From the NCBI RefSeq assembly GCF_030409555.1, contig NZ_JAUFPU010000002.1:62001-126000 (forward strand): DNA of 64,000 nucleotides. The letters run 5' to 3'. The translations under genes were made by a program, and so were the position numbers. This DNA is from Chitinimonas viridis. GTDB taxonomy: Bacteria; Pseudomonadota; Gammaproteobacteria; Burkholderiales; Chitinimonadaceae. Shown here piece by piece: positions 51,857-61,276 of the stretch (position 1 is the first letter of the stretch; every line of letters begins with the position of its first letter). The notes under the pieces are model-generated. The model made no database searches. It saw nothing but the letters and a program-made list of their open reading frames with translations, and had not been told where the DNA came from.

Positions 51857-51889
51857 AGAAAAAGCCGCCAGTGAACCTGGCGGCTTTTT
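51857..51889 (-). terminator. terminator after rpsI
   Basis: On the minus strand AAAAAGCCGCCAG and CTGGCGGCTTTTT form a stem followed by TTTTTCTTT, about 55 bases downstream of the rpsI stop. Confidence 0.85.
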
Positions 51890-51942
51890 CCCGGCTTGCG
51901 CCGGCGTACTCGAACGAATCTTCGCGTCGAATCGCGTACAGC

Positions 51943-52335
51943 TTAGCGCTTCGAGAACTGCTTGGCGCGGCGGGCCTTACGCAGACCGACCTTCTTACGT
52001 TCAACTTCACGTGCATCACGGGTCACCAGACCAGCCTTCGACAGCGTGGGCTTCAGCGCAGCGTCGAATTCGATCAGGGCGCGGGTGATGCCATGGCGCA
52101 GGGCGCCGGCTTGGCCGGTTTCGCCACCACCAACAACGTTCACCAGGATGTCGAAAGCTTCCAGGTTCTCGGTCAGCACCAGCGGCTGACGAACGACCAT
52201 GCGGCCGGTCTCGCGCGAGAAATACTGATCCAGCGGCTTGCCGTTGACGACGATCTTGCCGGTGCCCTTGGCCAGGAACACGCGAGCAACCGAGCTCTTG
52301 CGACGGCCAGTGCCGTAGTAATACTTACCAACCAT
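51943..52335 (-). CDS. rpsI: 30S ribosomal protein S9
   Basis: The 130-residue protein has [17 protein letters not shown] at the start and ends [14 protein letters not shown], the basic tail that reaches the ribosomal P site. It is co-transcribed behind rplM with a 26-base gap. Confidence 0.97.
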   Translation of the reverse strand: MVGKYYYGTGRRKSSVARVFLAKGTGKIVVNGKPLDQYFSRETGRMVVRQPLVLTENLEAFDILVNVVGGGETGQAGALRHGITRALIEFDAALKPTLSKAGLVTRDAREVERKKVGLRKARRAKQFSKR

Positions 52336-52361
52336 TTTGTCAGTCCTTGTATCTGATTAAG

Positions 52362-52790
52362 TTAGATCTCGAGGACTTTAGGCTGTTGCGCAACGTGCGG
52401 GTGCTCTGCGCTAGCGTAGACCTTGAGCTTCTTGATCATGGCGTAGCCGAGCGGACCCTTGGGCAGCATGCCCTTCACGGCCTTCTCGAGCACGCGCTCG
52501 GGGAAACGTTCCTGCATTTCGGTGAAGGAACGCTCGTAAATGCCGCCCGGGTAGCCCGAGTGACGGAAATAGGTTTTCTGCTGTGCCTTGTCGCCGGTCA
52601 CGCGCAGTTTGCCAGCGTTGACGACGACAATGAAGTCACCGGTATCAACGTGGGGGGTATAGATAGCTTTGTGCTTGCCACGCAGGCGGTGAGCGATTTC
52701 AGCGGCGAGACGACCGAGTACTTTGTCGGTGGCGTCGACCACGAACCAGTCACGCTGTACCTCATGCGGCTTGGCGGAGAAGGTTTTCAT
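52362..52790 (-). CDS. rplM: 50S ribosomal protein L13
   Basis: The 142-residue L13 shows [50 protein letters not shown] and [13 protein letters not shown]. It is the first gene of the rplM-rpsI unit. The upstream minus-strand terminator at 53012-53042 insulates it from any transcript coming from further upstream. Confidence 0.97.
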   Translation of the reverse strand: MKTFSAKPHEVQRDWFVVDATDKVLGRLAAEIAHRLRGKHKAIYTPHVDTGDFIVVVNAGKLRVTGDKAQQKTYFRHSGYPGGIYERSFTEMQERFPERVLEKAVKGMLPKGPLGYAMIKKLKVYASAEHPHVAQQPKVLEI

Positions 52791-53011
52791 ACGGCTCTTC
52801 CAGATTCGTTCGATTTACGGAAAGTCGCGCATTCTATGTGATAAAACAAAGCGCTGTCAAACCGAACACAGATGATAGTTGGGGCCTGCGCCACACATTG
52901 CAGCCACGCCCGGCGAAACGCGGCTGATAGCTTGATATACAGGCTCTTGCCGCCATCTACTGCCATTCCCACCCGGTGCCTGCCCAAGCCGTATATGTTA
53001 CCAGCAGGGGC

Positions 53012-53042
53012 AAAAAAAAGCGCAAGCCAGTTGGGCTTGCGC
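53012..53042 (-). terminator. strong orphan minus-strand terminator
   Basis: GCGCAAGCC and GGCTTGCGC pair around a 5-base loop, followed on the minus strand by eight T residues. No annotated gene on that strand ends here. Confidence 0.85.
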
Positions 53043-53116
53043 GCTAATTCCACCAAAGAAGGAGGATGGAGGAGACAACATCAAAGCACACACATTGCGT
53101 GTACAGCCTCAATGCA
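53012..53116 (-). ncRNA. candidate small RNA with anti-Shine-Dalgarno stretches
   Basis: On the minus strand a promoter-like pair TTGCAT (53151-53146) and TAGTAT (53128-53123) with a 17-base spacer precedes a predicted start near 53116. About 40 nt on, the transcript reads CTCCTCCATCCTCCTTCTTT (complement of 53055-53074), then reaches the terminator: a 9-bp GC stem (GCGCAAGCC arms) followed by eight T. No protein gene ends here, so the terminator is otherwise unexplained. The TCCTCC repeats could pair with Shine-Dalgarno sequences. Predicted length about 105 nt; expression is not shown. Confidence 0.35.
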
Positions 53117-53337
53117 GATCGAATACTACGCGAAGCTTACTTTTTATGCAAGTCGTTTTTTGTGCGGTGCGCCATAAATCAAGCAATTAGAAATAAAGTT
53201 ACAAAGAAAAATTAGAGGAAATGCACTAATTCCGCACTTTTGCTACGCTTCTGTAACTCCAGAGACCGCAACACCCCTGGTCCGCTTGCGCATCGCGTCA
53301 AAAAAGACCCCCAACTACCGCTAACAAGGAACAGTCC

Positions 53338-53754
53338 ATGCAAGCCCGCATCAAGTGGATAGAGAACGTCAGCTTTCTGGCGCAAAGCGAATCAGGCCAT
53401 TCCGTACTGATGGATGGCGCCCCTGCCGCTGGCGGCAAGAACCTGGGCTTTCGGCCCATGGAGATGTTGCTGATGGGCACGGGCGGCTGCACGGCCTTCG
53501 ATGTGATCACCATCCTGAAAAAAAGCCGGGCCGACGTAGTGGATTGCGAGGTGGAACTGCAGGCAGAGCGGGCAGACACCGAACCCAAGGTCTTCACTCG
53601 CATCCATATGCACTTCATCGTCAAGGGCCGCGCCCTCAAGGCAGACCAGGTCAAGCGCGCCATCGACCTGTCAGCCGAGAAGTATTGCTCTGCCTCCATC
53701 ATGCTGGGCAAGACCGCCGAGATCACCCACGACTTCGAGATAGTCGAAGTCTAA
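53338..53754 (+). CDS. OsmC-family protein
   Basis: The 138-residue protein is of the OsmC/Ohr fold, YhfA-like subgroup: RPMEMLLMGTGGCTAFDVIT with the conserved Cys (about residue 47) and a second Cys in EKYCSASIML. It may reduce organic hydroperoxides or bind a small ligand. GGAACAG precedes the ATG. Its stop codon overlaps that of the converging MFS gene. Confidence 0.88.
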   Translation: MQARIKWIENVSFLAQSESGHSVLMDGAPAAGGKNLGFRPMEMLLMGTGGCTAFDVITILKKSRADVVDCEVELQAERADTEPKVFTRIHMHFIVKGRALKADQVKRAIDLSAEKYCSASIMLGKTAEITHDFEIVEV

Positions 53755-55031
53755 AGCCCACCCTGGGTGGGCGCCTCCTCGGTCCGCTTGGGCAGCACCA
53801 GCAGCAAGCGGGCCGGCGACCGGTACAGGGCATGCCAGGCCAGTACCAGACCCATGGCGGCGATCACGTAGATAGCACCTCGCAAACCCAGCGCGGTAGC
53901 CAGCATCCCGCCTGCCAATGCTCCCAGGGGCGCGGGCGCCACCGTGACAAAGCGCATGGTGGCAATCATGCGCCCCAGCAGGGCATCTGGTGTCACGGCG
54001 GCACGGGCAGCCAGATAGTTGATGGAAAACAAGGTCGCACCGCAGGCAAACAGCGCCTGGCACAGACTGAACCACAGCATGGCCGGCCCCCAGCCTTGCA
54101 CAATCAGCGCGAAACCCAGCCAGGCCAGGGCGGTGGCGGCAAAGCCCATGCCTACCGTCGGGCCTATGCCAAAGCGCCTGCCCAGTCTGTCCGCCATCAA
54201 GGCGGCCGCCAAACTCCCCAGGCCACCCAGCATATAGCTGACGCCCATATCACCGGCATCCAGCCCCAGATTGCGGGTGGCAAACAGCACCAGCACGGCA
54301 CCCAGCATATGGTTTAGCAACTGCCACAAGGTTGTCTGTATGGCAAAGGCGCGCAGCACCGGCGTGTGCCGGACCAGATCGATACCCGCCTTGATCTCCT
54401 GCCACACCGACGTATTGCCTGCCGACACCGGCGCCTGTTCAGGCGTTTTGACCGTCCGCAGTACCAAGGCAGAGATGACGAAACTGCCGGCCGTAAACAG
54501 GATGGCGAACGGTGCCGTCAGCCACTGTATCAGCAGACCCGCCAGGCCCGGTGCGGTCAGCTGCGCGGTGGATGATGTCGCGGTGAACTTGCTGTGAGCC
54601 TCCACCAACCTGTCCTTGCCAACCAGCATGGCGACATAGCTCTGGTGGGCCGACCCACCAATCACCTCGGCCGTCATGCAGAGAAAGCCCACCACCCACA
54701 GCACCGGCATGGAGAGCCAGCCACCCCAGGCAGCCAGCGGCACGATCAGCAAGGCCAGCGCGCACAGGGCATCGCGCCCCAGCATCAGCGGCATCCGGCG
54801 CACCCGGTCTATCAGCACCCCGCCGTGCAGGCTGAACAAGGCAAAGGGCAGCACCTCGATGGCCATCAACACCCCCATTTCCATGGGTGTGGCATGCAAC
54901 AGCACGGCGGCGGTCAGCGGCAAAGCCAGCCGGGATATATAGGAACCGAAGTCCGAGATACCTTGAGCCAGCCATAGCCGCACAAAATCGCGATGCCGCC
55001 ATAGTCCGTCAAAACGAATGGGGAATATCAT
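53751..55031 (-). CDS. MFS transporter (EntS/MFS_3-type exporter)
   Basis: The 426-residue protein has 12 predicted membrane helices, with the MFS motif GVLIDRVRRMPLMLGRD after helix 2 and the second-half equivalent AALMADRLGRRFGIG. It belongs to the exporter group that includes EntS. The substrate is unknown; a siderophore or drug is typical for the group. It converges with the OsmC gene, overlapping by four bases at the stop codons. Confidence 0.85.
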   Translation of the reverse strand: MIFPIRFDGLWRHRDFVRLWLAQGISDFGSYISRLALPLTAAVLLHATPMEMGVLMAIEVLPFALFSLHGGVLIDRVRRMPLMLGRDALCALALLIVPLAAWGGWLSMPVLWVVGFLCMTAEVIGGSAHQSYVAMLVGKDRLVEAHSKFTATSSTAQLTAPGLAGLLIQWLTAPFAILFTAGSFVISALVLRTVKTPEQAPVSAGNTSVWQEIKAGIDLVRHTPVLRAFAIQTTLWQLLNHMLGAVLVLFATRNLGLDAGDMGVSYMLGGLGSLAAALMADRLGRRFGIGPTVGMGFAATALAWLGFALIVQGWGPAMLWFSLCQALFACGATLFSINYLAARAAVTPDALLGRMIATMRFVTVAPAPLGALAGGMLATALGLRGAIYVIAAMGLVLAWHALYRSPARLLLVLPKRTEEAPTQGGL

Positions 55032-55144
55032 AAAAATCTTATTCTTATAGCCAAGATAGCTCAGGGCAAGGCCTATGCCCGCTTGGCATGTCTATTTATT
55101 CAGCCGGGATTGAGACCGGGTCGGCAGCGGAGACAGGCGGGGGA

Positions 55145-55762
55145 TCAGACCCGATAGGACAAGCTGGTCATCACCCGAGACATGGCTCGCATGGCCGCCT
55201 TGGCCGGTGGTGGTAGCTCGGCCGCGCCAAGCGCCACCGCCATCTCGGCGTGCGCCGTCTCGTCGGCATGCATCTGGCTGACTATGGCACGGCTGCGCTC
55301 ATCGGCCTGGGGCAGGCTGCCCAGGTGGCTGGCCAGATGCTCACCCACCTGGCGTTCCGTTTCAGCCAGAAAACCCAGGTTCCAGCGATCGCCCACCAGT
55401 CCGGCCGCCACCCCCATGGCCAAGGAGCCGGCATACCACAGCGGGTTCAGCACGCTCTGGCGCCCACCCAACTCTGCGATGCGCTGCTCGGTCCAGGCCA
55501 GGTGCTCCACTTCCTCGTGGGCGGCCTGGCGCAATGCCTCACGGGCCTTGGGATCGCGCGCAGTCAGTGCCTGGCCCTGGTAGAGCGCCTGCGCACAGAC
55601 CTCGCCGCAATGATTGACGCGCATCAGGCCTGCGGCATGACGCTTGTCCTCGGCGCTCAGCTGGGCTTCGGCAATCTTTGCATCAGGATGCGGACGCAGA
55701 CTGGCCGCCGGTGCGAACACGGTGCGCAGGGCGCGATCGAATTCGGTAATCAGCTTGTCCAT
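55145..55762 (-). CDS. coq7: 3-demethoxyubiquinol 3-hydroxylase (Coq7 type)
   Basis: The 205-residue di-iron protein has the carboxylate-bridged motifs MRVNHCGEVCAQAL (about residue 47), HEEVEHLAWTEQRI and MHADETAHAEMAV. It performs the C-6 hydroxylation step in ubiquinone synthesis, replacing UbiF in many betaproteobacteria. The start at 55762 is the only ATG near the family N-terminus. Confidence 0.95.
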   Translation of the reverse strand: MDKLITEFDRALRTVFAPAASLRPHPDAKIAEAQLSAEDKRHAAGLMRVNHCGEVCAQALYQGQALTARDPKAREALRQAAHEEVEHLAWTEQRIAELGGRQSVLNPLWYAGSLAMGVAAGLVGDRWNLGFLAETERQVGEHLASHLGSLPQADERSRAIVSQMHADETAHAEMAVALGAAELPPPAKAAMRAMSRVMTSLSYRV

Positions 55763-56024
55763 GGTCTACTCCCGCTAATGGCTTAAGGCCGGCAATTCTA
55801 GGGCCTGGCATGATTTATTTCATCATTGTCGTGATCCTCGAGCACCTCCCTGCCAGCACCTGCATCGGTATAACCGGCCTTGCCTGGTAGCGACGGATAG
55901 CGCAGCCCGCCACCTGCTGAGAGCAGCTGGCTGGGTGTGCTACCATTCCGGACTACACATCGCAGCGCGCTGGGTTTGTCCGGCCGCTGCCATCAACTCA
56001 CCCTTCTTCCGAGATACCGTATCC

Positions 56025-56657
56025 ATGAAGAAACTACTGCTCGCATTCGCGCTTGTATTGGCTGCTCCCGCCGCCTTGGCGGCCAACCCGCTGGTGCGCT
56101 TCACCACCAACCAGGGTGATATCGATGTAGAGCTGTTCCAGGATAAAGCCCCCAAGTCGGTGGCCAACTTCCTGGCCTACGTCAAGAAAGGCCATTACAA
56201 CGGCACGATCTTCCATCGCGTGATTCCTGGCTTCGTGGTCCAGGGCGGCGGATTTACCCCGGACATGCGGGAAAAACCCACCAGCAAGCCTATCGAAAAT
56301 GAAGCCAAGAACGGCCTCTCCAATGCCATCGGCACGCTGGCCATGGCACGTACCATGGACCCGCACTCGGCCAGCGCCCAGTTCTATGTCAACGTCGGCG
56401 AGAATGTCCAGCTCGACTACCGCGAAGAATCCCCTCGCGGATGGGGCTATGCCGTGTTCGGCAAGGTGATCGCCGGCATGGATGTCGTCGAAAAGATTGC
56501 TGCCGAGCCGACCAGCATGACCAACGGCATGCGCGACGTGCCGGTCAAACCCATCATCGTCAAGTCTGCCAAGCAGATACCCGATACCCGTATCGCCAAA
56601 CCGGCTCCGGCAGTGCCCCCGGCACTCACGCCCGCCGCCGACCCGGCCAAGCAGTAA
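56025..56657 (+). CDS. ppiA: periplasmic peptidyl-prolyl isomerase
   Basis: The 210-residue cyclophilin has a signal peptide (MKKLLLAFALVLAAPAALA), then the catalytic domain with [34 protein letters not shown] and YAVFGKVIAGMDVV. A Pro/Ala-rich C-terminal tail follows. It catalyses proline isomerisation in the periplasm. It is immediately upstream of the cytoplasmic paralogue ppiB and probably co-transcribed. Confidence 0.93.
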   Translation: MKKLLLAFALVLAAPAALAANPLVRFTTNQGDIDVELFQDKAPKSVANFLAYVKKGHYNGTIFHRVIPGFVVQGGGFTPDMREKPTSKPIENEAKNGLSNAIGTLAMARTMDPHSASAQFYVNVGENVQLDYREESPRGWGYAVFGKVIAGMDVVEKIAAEPTSMTNGMRDVPVKPIIVKSAKQIPDTRIAKPAPAVPPALTPAADPAKQ

Positions 56658-56679
56658 ACACTCCTGAAAGGACACCGCC

Positions 56680-57174
56680 ATGCGCGTCAATCTGCACACC
56701 AACCACGGCCTCATTGGCATCGAACTCGATGAAGCCAAGGCCCCCAAGACCGTTGCCAACTTCGTCGAGTACGTGAAGTCCGGCCACTATGACGGCACCA
56801 TCTTCCACCGCGTCATCAATGACTTCATGATACAGGGCGGCGGTTTCGAGGCTGGCCTGAAGCAAAAGCCCACGCGCGAGCAAATCGAGAACGAGGCCGC
56901 CAATGGCCTGAAGAACGACAAGTACACCGTGGCCATGGCCCGTACCCCCGATCCGCACTCGGCCAGTGCCCAGTTCTTCATTAACGTCAGCAATAACAAC
57001 TTCCTCAACTACACCTCGCCCACCGCGCAAGGCTTCGGCTACTGCGTGTTCGGCAAAGTAGTGGAAGGCGCCGATGTCGTTGACGCCATCAAGGCGGTCA
57101 AGACCGGCAACAAGAGCATGTACCAGGATGTACCCGTCGAAGACGTGGTCATCGAAAAGGCCGAGCTGGCCTGA
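56680..57174 (+). CDS. ppiB: cytoplasmic peptidyl-prolyl isomerase
   Basis: The 164-residue cyclophilin lacks a signal peptide and has [38 protein letters not shown] and [14 protein letters not shown]. It is the cytosolic partner of the preceding ppiA. A terminator-like hairpin follows before lpxH. Confidence 0.94.
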   Translation: MRVNLHTNHGLIGIELDEAKAPKTVANFVEYVKSGHYDGTIFHRVINDFMIQGGGFEAGLKQKPTREQIENEAANGLKNDKYTVAMARTPDPHSASAQFFINVSNNNFLNYTSPTAQGFGYCVFGKVVEGADVVDAIKAVKTGNKSMYQDVPVEDVVIEKAELA

Positions 57175-57200
57175 TACGGCCGGCACTTTCTGCCAGAATA

Positions 57201-57227
57201 CGGCGCGGACGCTTCCGCGCCGTTTTA
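57201..57227 (+). terminator. hairpin between ppiB and lpxH
   Basis: CGGCGCGGA and TCCGCGCCG form a 9-bp stem with a 4-base loop, followed by TTTT. It probably reduces read-through into lpxH, whose ATG is only 15 bases further on. Confidence 0.7.
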
Positions 57228-57241
57228 CGTTGCCCGCCCGA

Positions 57242-57991
57242 ATGAATCCTCTACCCTTGCTGTTTGCCTCTGATCTGCACCTGTCCGATAGCGATCCGGC
57301 TACCGAAGCCGCCTTCATGGCCTTTCTGGCAGGTCCGGCGCGACAGGCGCAAGCGCTTTACCTGCTGGGGGATATCTTCGAGTACTGGGCCGGCGATGAC
57401 GACGACGACCCCCTCAACCAGCGCATCGCCGCCGCCCTGCATGCGGTGAGCCAGGCTGGGGTGGCCGTCCATCTCATGCATGGCAACCGTGATTTCCTGC
57501 TGGGCGAGCAATACGCCAAGGCGGCCGGTGCGACCTTGCTGGCCGACCCCACACTGATTACGGCATTTGGCCGGCCTTGGTTGCTCAGCCACGGCGATGC
57601 CCTGTGCACCGATGACCTGCCCTACCAGCAGTTCCGCGCCCTGGTTCGTCAATCTGCCTGGCAAGCCGCCTTCCTGGCCCGCACGCTGGCCGAACGCAAG
57701 GCTGAGATCAGCCGCATACGGGCAGCCAGCCAGTTGGCCAAGCAGCAAAAGGCCAGCGACATCATGGATGTGAACGACTTTGCCGTTGCGGCCCTGCTGG
57801 CCAAATACCCTGGCGCCCATCTGCTGCATGGCCATACCCACCGTCCCGCCCGGCACCAGCATGAGGTGCAGCACGGTCTTAGGCAACGCTGGGTGTTGCC
57901 AGATTGGTACGCTGGCAAAGGGGGCTATCTGCGGCTCGATATGACCGGCCCAACCCTGGTCGGCATCAATCAGGACGCGACCTGGGCCTGA
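57242..57991 (+). CDS. lpxH: UDP-2,3-diacylglucosamine diphosphatase
   Basis: The 249-residue calcineurin-like phosphoesterase has the metal motifs FASDLHLSDSDP, LLGDIFEYWAGDDD, MHGNRDFLLG, LSHGDALCTDD and LLHGHTHRPARH. It makes lipid X in lipid A synthesis. The start MNPLPLLFASDLHL is fixed by the family N-terminus. Confidence 0.95.
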   Translation: MNPLPLLFASDLHLSDSDPATEAAFMAFLAGPARQAQALYLLGDIFEYWAGDDDDDPLNQRIAAALHAVSQAGVAVHLMHGNRDFLLGEQYAKAAGATLLADPTLITAFGRPWLLSHGDALCTDDLPYQQFRALVRQSAWQAAFLARTLAERKAEISRIRAASQLAKQQKASDIMDVNDFAVAALLAKYPGAHLLHGHTHRPARHQHEVQHGLRQRWVLPDWYAGKGGYLRLDMTGPTLVGINQDATWA

Positions 57992-58122
57992 TTGCCAGCA
58001 CTACGCTACTGCACACTCCACTTACTTAGCCGATTGACTTCCTGCTCAGGCGGCATAGACTCAGCACATTATTGCAGCGCAACATCTGTCCACAAGACTG
58101 AATTATCAGGATTTATCTCCCT

Positions 58123-58611
58123 ATGAACGCGCCAACCGCTGCCTGGGCCCTACCCCGCCTGGAGCAACAATTCGAGTTCCTTAACGAAGGTGCCGACATT
58201 GCCAATCGCAATTTCGAACGCCTGCTGAGTACCCAGTTCGACGGTTGCCGGGACTGGATGCGTGCCATCAACGCCTCGCAAGAACCCGCACGGCAACTGG
58301 AGCAGCACCTGGATCAAAGCCTGCACCTGAGCTGCGCCCTGTTTGTGGCACAGGTCTCGGCCCTGACCGACGCCATGCAGTTGGTGGAACGCAACTGGGC
58401 CGAGCAACAGCGCGCCCTGTTGGTCAGCCTGGGTACACAACCCGAAGCCGTCAATGCCCCACTGAAGAAGGCGGTCTGCGTCAGCAGCTGCGCTTTCGAC
58501 TCCATGTCCAAGGCCACCCGCCAGGTAGCCAACTTTGCCAGCAACCGCTTTGCCGCCGCCGCAGTCAGCGCCTTCCAGCAAGCGCGAGACAAGATGGCAG
58601 AGTCCAGCTAA
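58123..58611 (+). CDS. phasin-family protein
   Basis: The 162-residue protein has the phasin pattern of amphipathic helices (EQQFEFLNEGADIANRNFER, QQRALLVSLG, RFAAAAVSAFQQARDKMAE). Phasins coat polyhydroxyalkanoate granules and stabilise them. With the PHA-depolymerase-like esterase at 5354-6502 this supports PHA storage by the organism. It is followed by a terminator. Confidence 0.8.
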   Translation: MNAPTAAWALPRLEQQFEFLNEGADIANRNFERLLSTQFDGCRDWMRAINASQEPARQLEQHLDQSLHLSCALFVAQVSALTDAMQLVERNWAEQQRALLVSLGTQPEAVNAPLKKAVCVSSCAFDSMSKATRQVANFASNRFAAAAVSAFQQARDKMAESS

Positions 58612-58637
58612 GCGCTACCCTCTGCGCAAACCGATCA

Positions 58638-58661
58638 AGCCACGGCATGCCGTGGCTTTTT
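58638..58661 (+). terminator. terminator of the phasin gene
   Basis: AGCCACGGCATGCCGTGGCT folds into a perfect stem and is followed by TTTTTC, about 26 bases after the phasin stop codon. Confidence 0.85.
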
Positions 58662-58784
58662 CATGGCCGGAAGCCACCAAAAAACAGTTAAGGCCTTGAT
58701 TACACAGAACGGTGCGGGTATTCCCTATTGGTAGCCAGGCCTGTAGCGCTCTTAAATGAGAGCACTACGACAGTCAGGCTCCCC

Positions 58785-60233
58785 ATGTCCGAGGCATTCC
58801 TCAGCGCATTGCGTCATACCCTCCCCGCCGAAGCGCTGGTCCTGGATGTTGAACGCCTGCGCGCATTCGAATGCGATGCCCTGTCGGCCTACCGCGCCTT
58901 GCCGATGGCTGTTGCTCTGCCTGGCAGCGAAGAAGATGTCATTGCCGTACTGCAACTGGCTCACGCCCACCGCATACCGGTAGTCGCCCGTGGTGCCGGC
59001 ACGGGCTTGTCAGGCGGCGCCACGCCGACGGCTGGCTGCCTGCTACTGGGCATGTCGCGCATGCGCCGTCTGCTTTACCTGGATCCCCTGGCCCGCTATG
59101 CGCGGGTACAGCCCGGCGTACGCAACCAGGCCATCTCCGAAGCGGCCGGCCACTATGGCCTGTATTACGCACCAGACCCCTCCAGCCAGATTGCCTGCAC
59201 CATCGGTGGCAATGTGGCGGAGAACGCTGGCGGCATTCATTGCCTCAAGTACGGCCTGACCGTGCACAACCTGCTGGGGCTGCGCGCCGTCACCATGGAG
59301 GGCGAATTGCTGGAGCTGGGAGGCACCCTGGATTGCAACGGCTACGACCTGCTCGCCTTGCTGACCGGCAGCGAGGGACTATTGGCGGTGGTGACCGAGG
59401 TGACAGTCCGCCTACTACCCAAGCCGCAACTGGCCCGCGTCATTCTGGCCAGCTTCGCCGAGGTGGGCCATGCAGCCGATGCCGTGGCCCAGCTGGTTGG
59501 CAGCGGCGCCACGCCCGCCGCGCTGGAAATGATGGATGGCGCCACGGTAAGGGCAGTGGAAGACTTTCTCCAGGCCGGCTACCCCACCGATGTCGCCGCC
59601 CTCCTGCTGTGCGAGGCCGATGGCACGCCAGAGGAAGTAGAGGCGGATATCGTCCAGATGAGCCGTGTCCTGCGCGCAGCGGGTGCCTGCGAGCTACGGG
59701 TCTCAGACTCGGAGGCGGAACGGCAACAGCTCTGGGCAGGCCGCAAGGCCGCCTTTCCGGCGGCCGCCAAACTGGCGCCCGATTATTACTGCATGGATGG
59801 CAGCATTCCCCGCGCCGCAGTCGGGCGGGTACTGGCGGGTATCGCAAGCTTGAGCGCGCAATATGGGTTGGCCTGCATCAATGTCTTCCATGCCGGCGAT
59901 GGCAATCTCCACCCCTTGATCCTGTTCGATGCCAACCGAGCCGGGGAGTTGGCCAGGGCCGAGCAGTTCGGCACCGATATTGCCGCTCTGTGTGTCAGCG
60001 AAGGTGGCGCCATCACAGGCGAGCACGGTGTCGGCATAGAAAAGCTGGACGGCATGTGCGCCCAGTTCAACGCTGCCGAACTGGGTCAATTCAGCGCCAT
60101 CAAGGCTGCCTTCGATCCCCTGGGCCTGCTCAATCCCGGCAAGCTGATCCCCACGCTGCATCGCTGTGCCGAGTATGGCCGCATGCATGTGCACCGGGGC
60201 CAGCTTCCCCACCCCGAACTCCCCCGCTTCTGA
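58785..60233 (+). CDS. glcD: glycolate oxidase subunit, FAD-linked
   Basis: The 482-residue FAD enzyme has the PCMH-type FAD domain (PVVARGAGTGLSGGATPT, about residues 65-85) and the C-terminal FAD-oxidase domain with CINVFHAGDGNLHPLILFD and EGGAITGEHGVGIEKL. It oxidises glycolate to glyoxylate. Start MSEAFLSALRH is set by family alignment. The stop codon overlaps glcE by one base. Confidence 0.94.
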   Translation: MSEAFLSALRHTLPAEALVLDVERLRAFECDALSAYRALPMAVALPGSEEDVIAVLQLAHAHRIPVVARGAGTGLSGGATPTAGCLLLGMSRMRRLLYLDPLARYARVQPGVRNQAISEAAGHYGLYYAPDPSSQIACTIGGNVAENAGGIHCLKYGLTVHNLLGLRAVTMEGELLELGGTLDCNGYDLLALLTGSEGLLAVVTEVTVRLLPKPQLARVILASFAEVGHAADAVAQLVGSGATPAALEMMDGATVRAVEDFLQAGYPTDVAALLLCEADGTPEEVEADIVQMSRVLRAAGACELRVSDSEAERQQLWAGRKAAFPAAAKLAPDYYCMDGSIPRAAVGRVLAGIASLSAQYGLACINVFHAGDGNLHPLILFDANRAGELARAEQFGTDIAALCVSEGGAITGEHGVGIEKLDGMCAQFNAAELGQFSAIKAAFDPLGLLNPGKLIPTLHRCAEYGRMHVHRGQLPHPELPRF

Positions 60234-61276
60234 TGCTTACCGATCTGCAGGCGCAACTGCGCCAAGCCCACGCCATGTCCGTACCCGTGCGCATTGTCGG
60301 TGCCGGTAGCAAACAGGGCTGGCATGCCCCCCAGCAAGGCGAGGCCCTCCATGTGGGCAGCCATGCAGGCATCATCGACTACGCACCGGCAGAGCGGGTC
60401 ATCAGCGCTCGTGCCGGTACACGGCTGGCCGAAATACAGGCGGTACTGGCAAGCCAGGGACAGATGCTGGCCGCCGAACCGCCGGATTTCGGTGGCCATG
60501 CCACCCTGGGCGGCGCACTGGCCACCGGCTGGAGCGGCCCGCGCCGGCCTTGGGCCGGTGCCATGCGCGACCAGCTACTGGGGGTGGAGATACTCAATGG
60601 TCAGGGTGAGTTGCTGCGCTTTGGTGGTCGAGTCATGAAAAACGTCGCCGGCTTTGACCTGGCCCGTTTGATGGTAGGCGCCAACGGTACACTAGGACTC
60701 ATCACCGAGGCCCATCTCAAGGTACTCCCCCTGCCTGAAGTCGAAACCGTGCGGGTATTCGAGCTGCCGCAAGCCGACGCCATCGCGTTGGCCAATCGGC
60801 TCTGTGCGGCGCCCTGGCCGCTGTCCGGAGCGGCCTGGCAAGGCGGCCTGCTGCGGATACGGCTATCCGGCAATGCCGCCGCCGTGGCGACGGCACAGCA
60901 GCAACTGGGGGGCGAGCCTGACGTCGAACGCCATTGGTTTGCCCGGCTGCAGGCCATGCAGCTGGATAGCTTTGCACCGCCCAGTGCCGAGCAGGGTCTT
61001 TGGCGCTTGTCCTTACCGCAGACCTGCCCACCGCTGCTGGCGGACTACCCCCAGCTGATCGACTGGGCTGGCGGCCGCCGCTGGCTCAGCGCCCCCTTGG
61101 CCGCCGCCCAGGCCATCAGCACCAGCGCCCGCGGTGCCGGGGGGCACGCGCTGCTACAACGCAGCCAGGCTGGCTGGCCAACGGCGCCACGCAATCCCAC
61201 CTTGCTGGCGCTGGAGGCTCGCATCCGCCGCGCGCTCGACCCCCGGCAGATATTGAATCGCAGGCAGGGGGATTGA
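60233..61276 (+). CDS. glcE: glycolate oxidase subunit, second FAD-binding
   Basis: The 347-residue protein has an FAD-binding domain of the same type as GlcD (VRIVGAGSKQGWHA, and the PPDFGGHATLGGALATGWS segment), but shorter. It is required with GlcD and GlcF for activity. Start and stop codons overlap its neighbours by single bases (TGATG), showing tight coupling. Confidence 0.92.
   Translation: MLTDLQAQLRQAHAMSVPVRIVGAGSKQGWHAPQQGEALHVGSHAGIIDYAPAERVISARAGTRLAEIQAVLASQGQMLAAEPPDFGGHATLGGALATGWSGPRRPWAGAMRDQLLGVEILNGQGELLRFGGRVMKNVAGFDLARLMVGANGTLGLITEAHLKVLPLPEVETVRVFELPQADAIALANRLCAAPWPLSGAAWQGGLLRIRLSGNAAAVATAQQQLGGEPDVERHWFARLQAMQLDSFAPPSAEQGLWRLSLPQTCPPLLADYPQLIDWAGGRRWLSAPLAAAQAISTSARGAGGHALLQRSQAGWPTAPRNPTLLALEARIRRALDPRQILNRRQGD

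Larger units (their letters stand above)
52791..53337. other. intergenic region with sRNA-like unit
   Basis: This 547-base interval between rplM (minus) and the OsmC gene (plus) has no credible protein gene. It includes the rplM promoter region, a strong minus-strand terminator (53012-53042), a C/U-rich minus-strand stretch and an AT-rich block (53141-53240) upstream of the OsmC gene. Confidence 0.6.

Noticed and set aside
58871-60232. Long frame upstream of and in frame with glcE
   Set aside because: It is a shadow of glcD in another frame with repetitive Arg/Gly/Pro composition; glcE starts at 60233.
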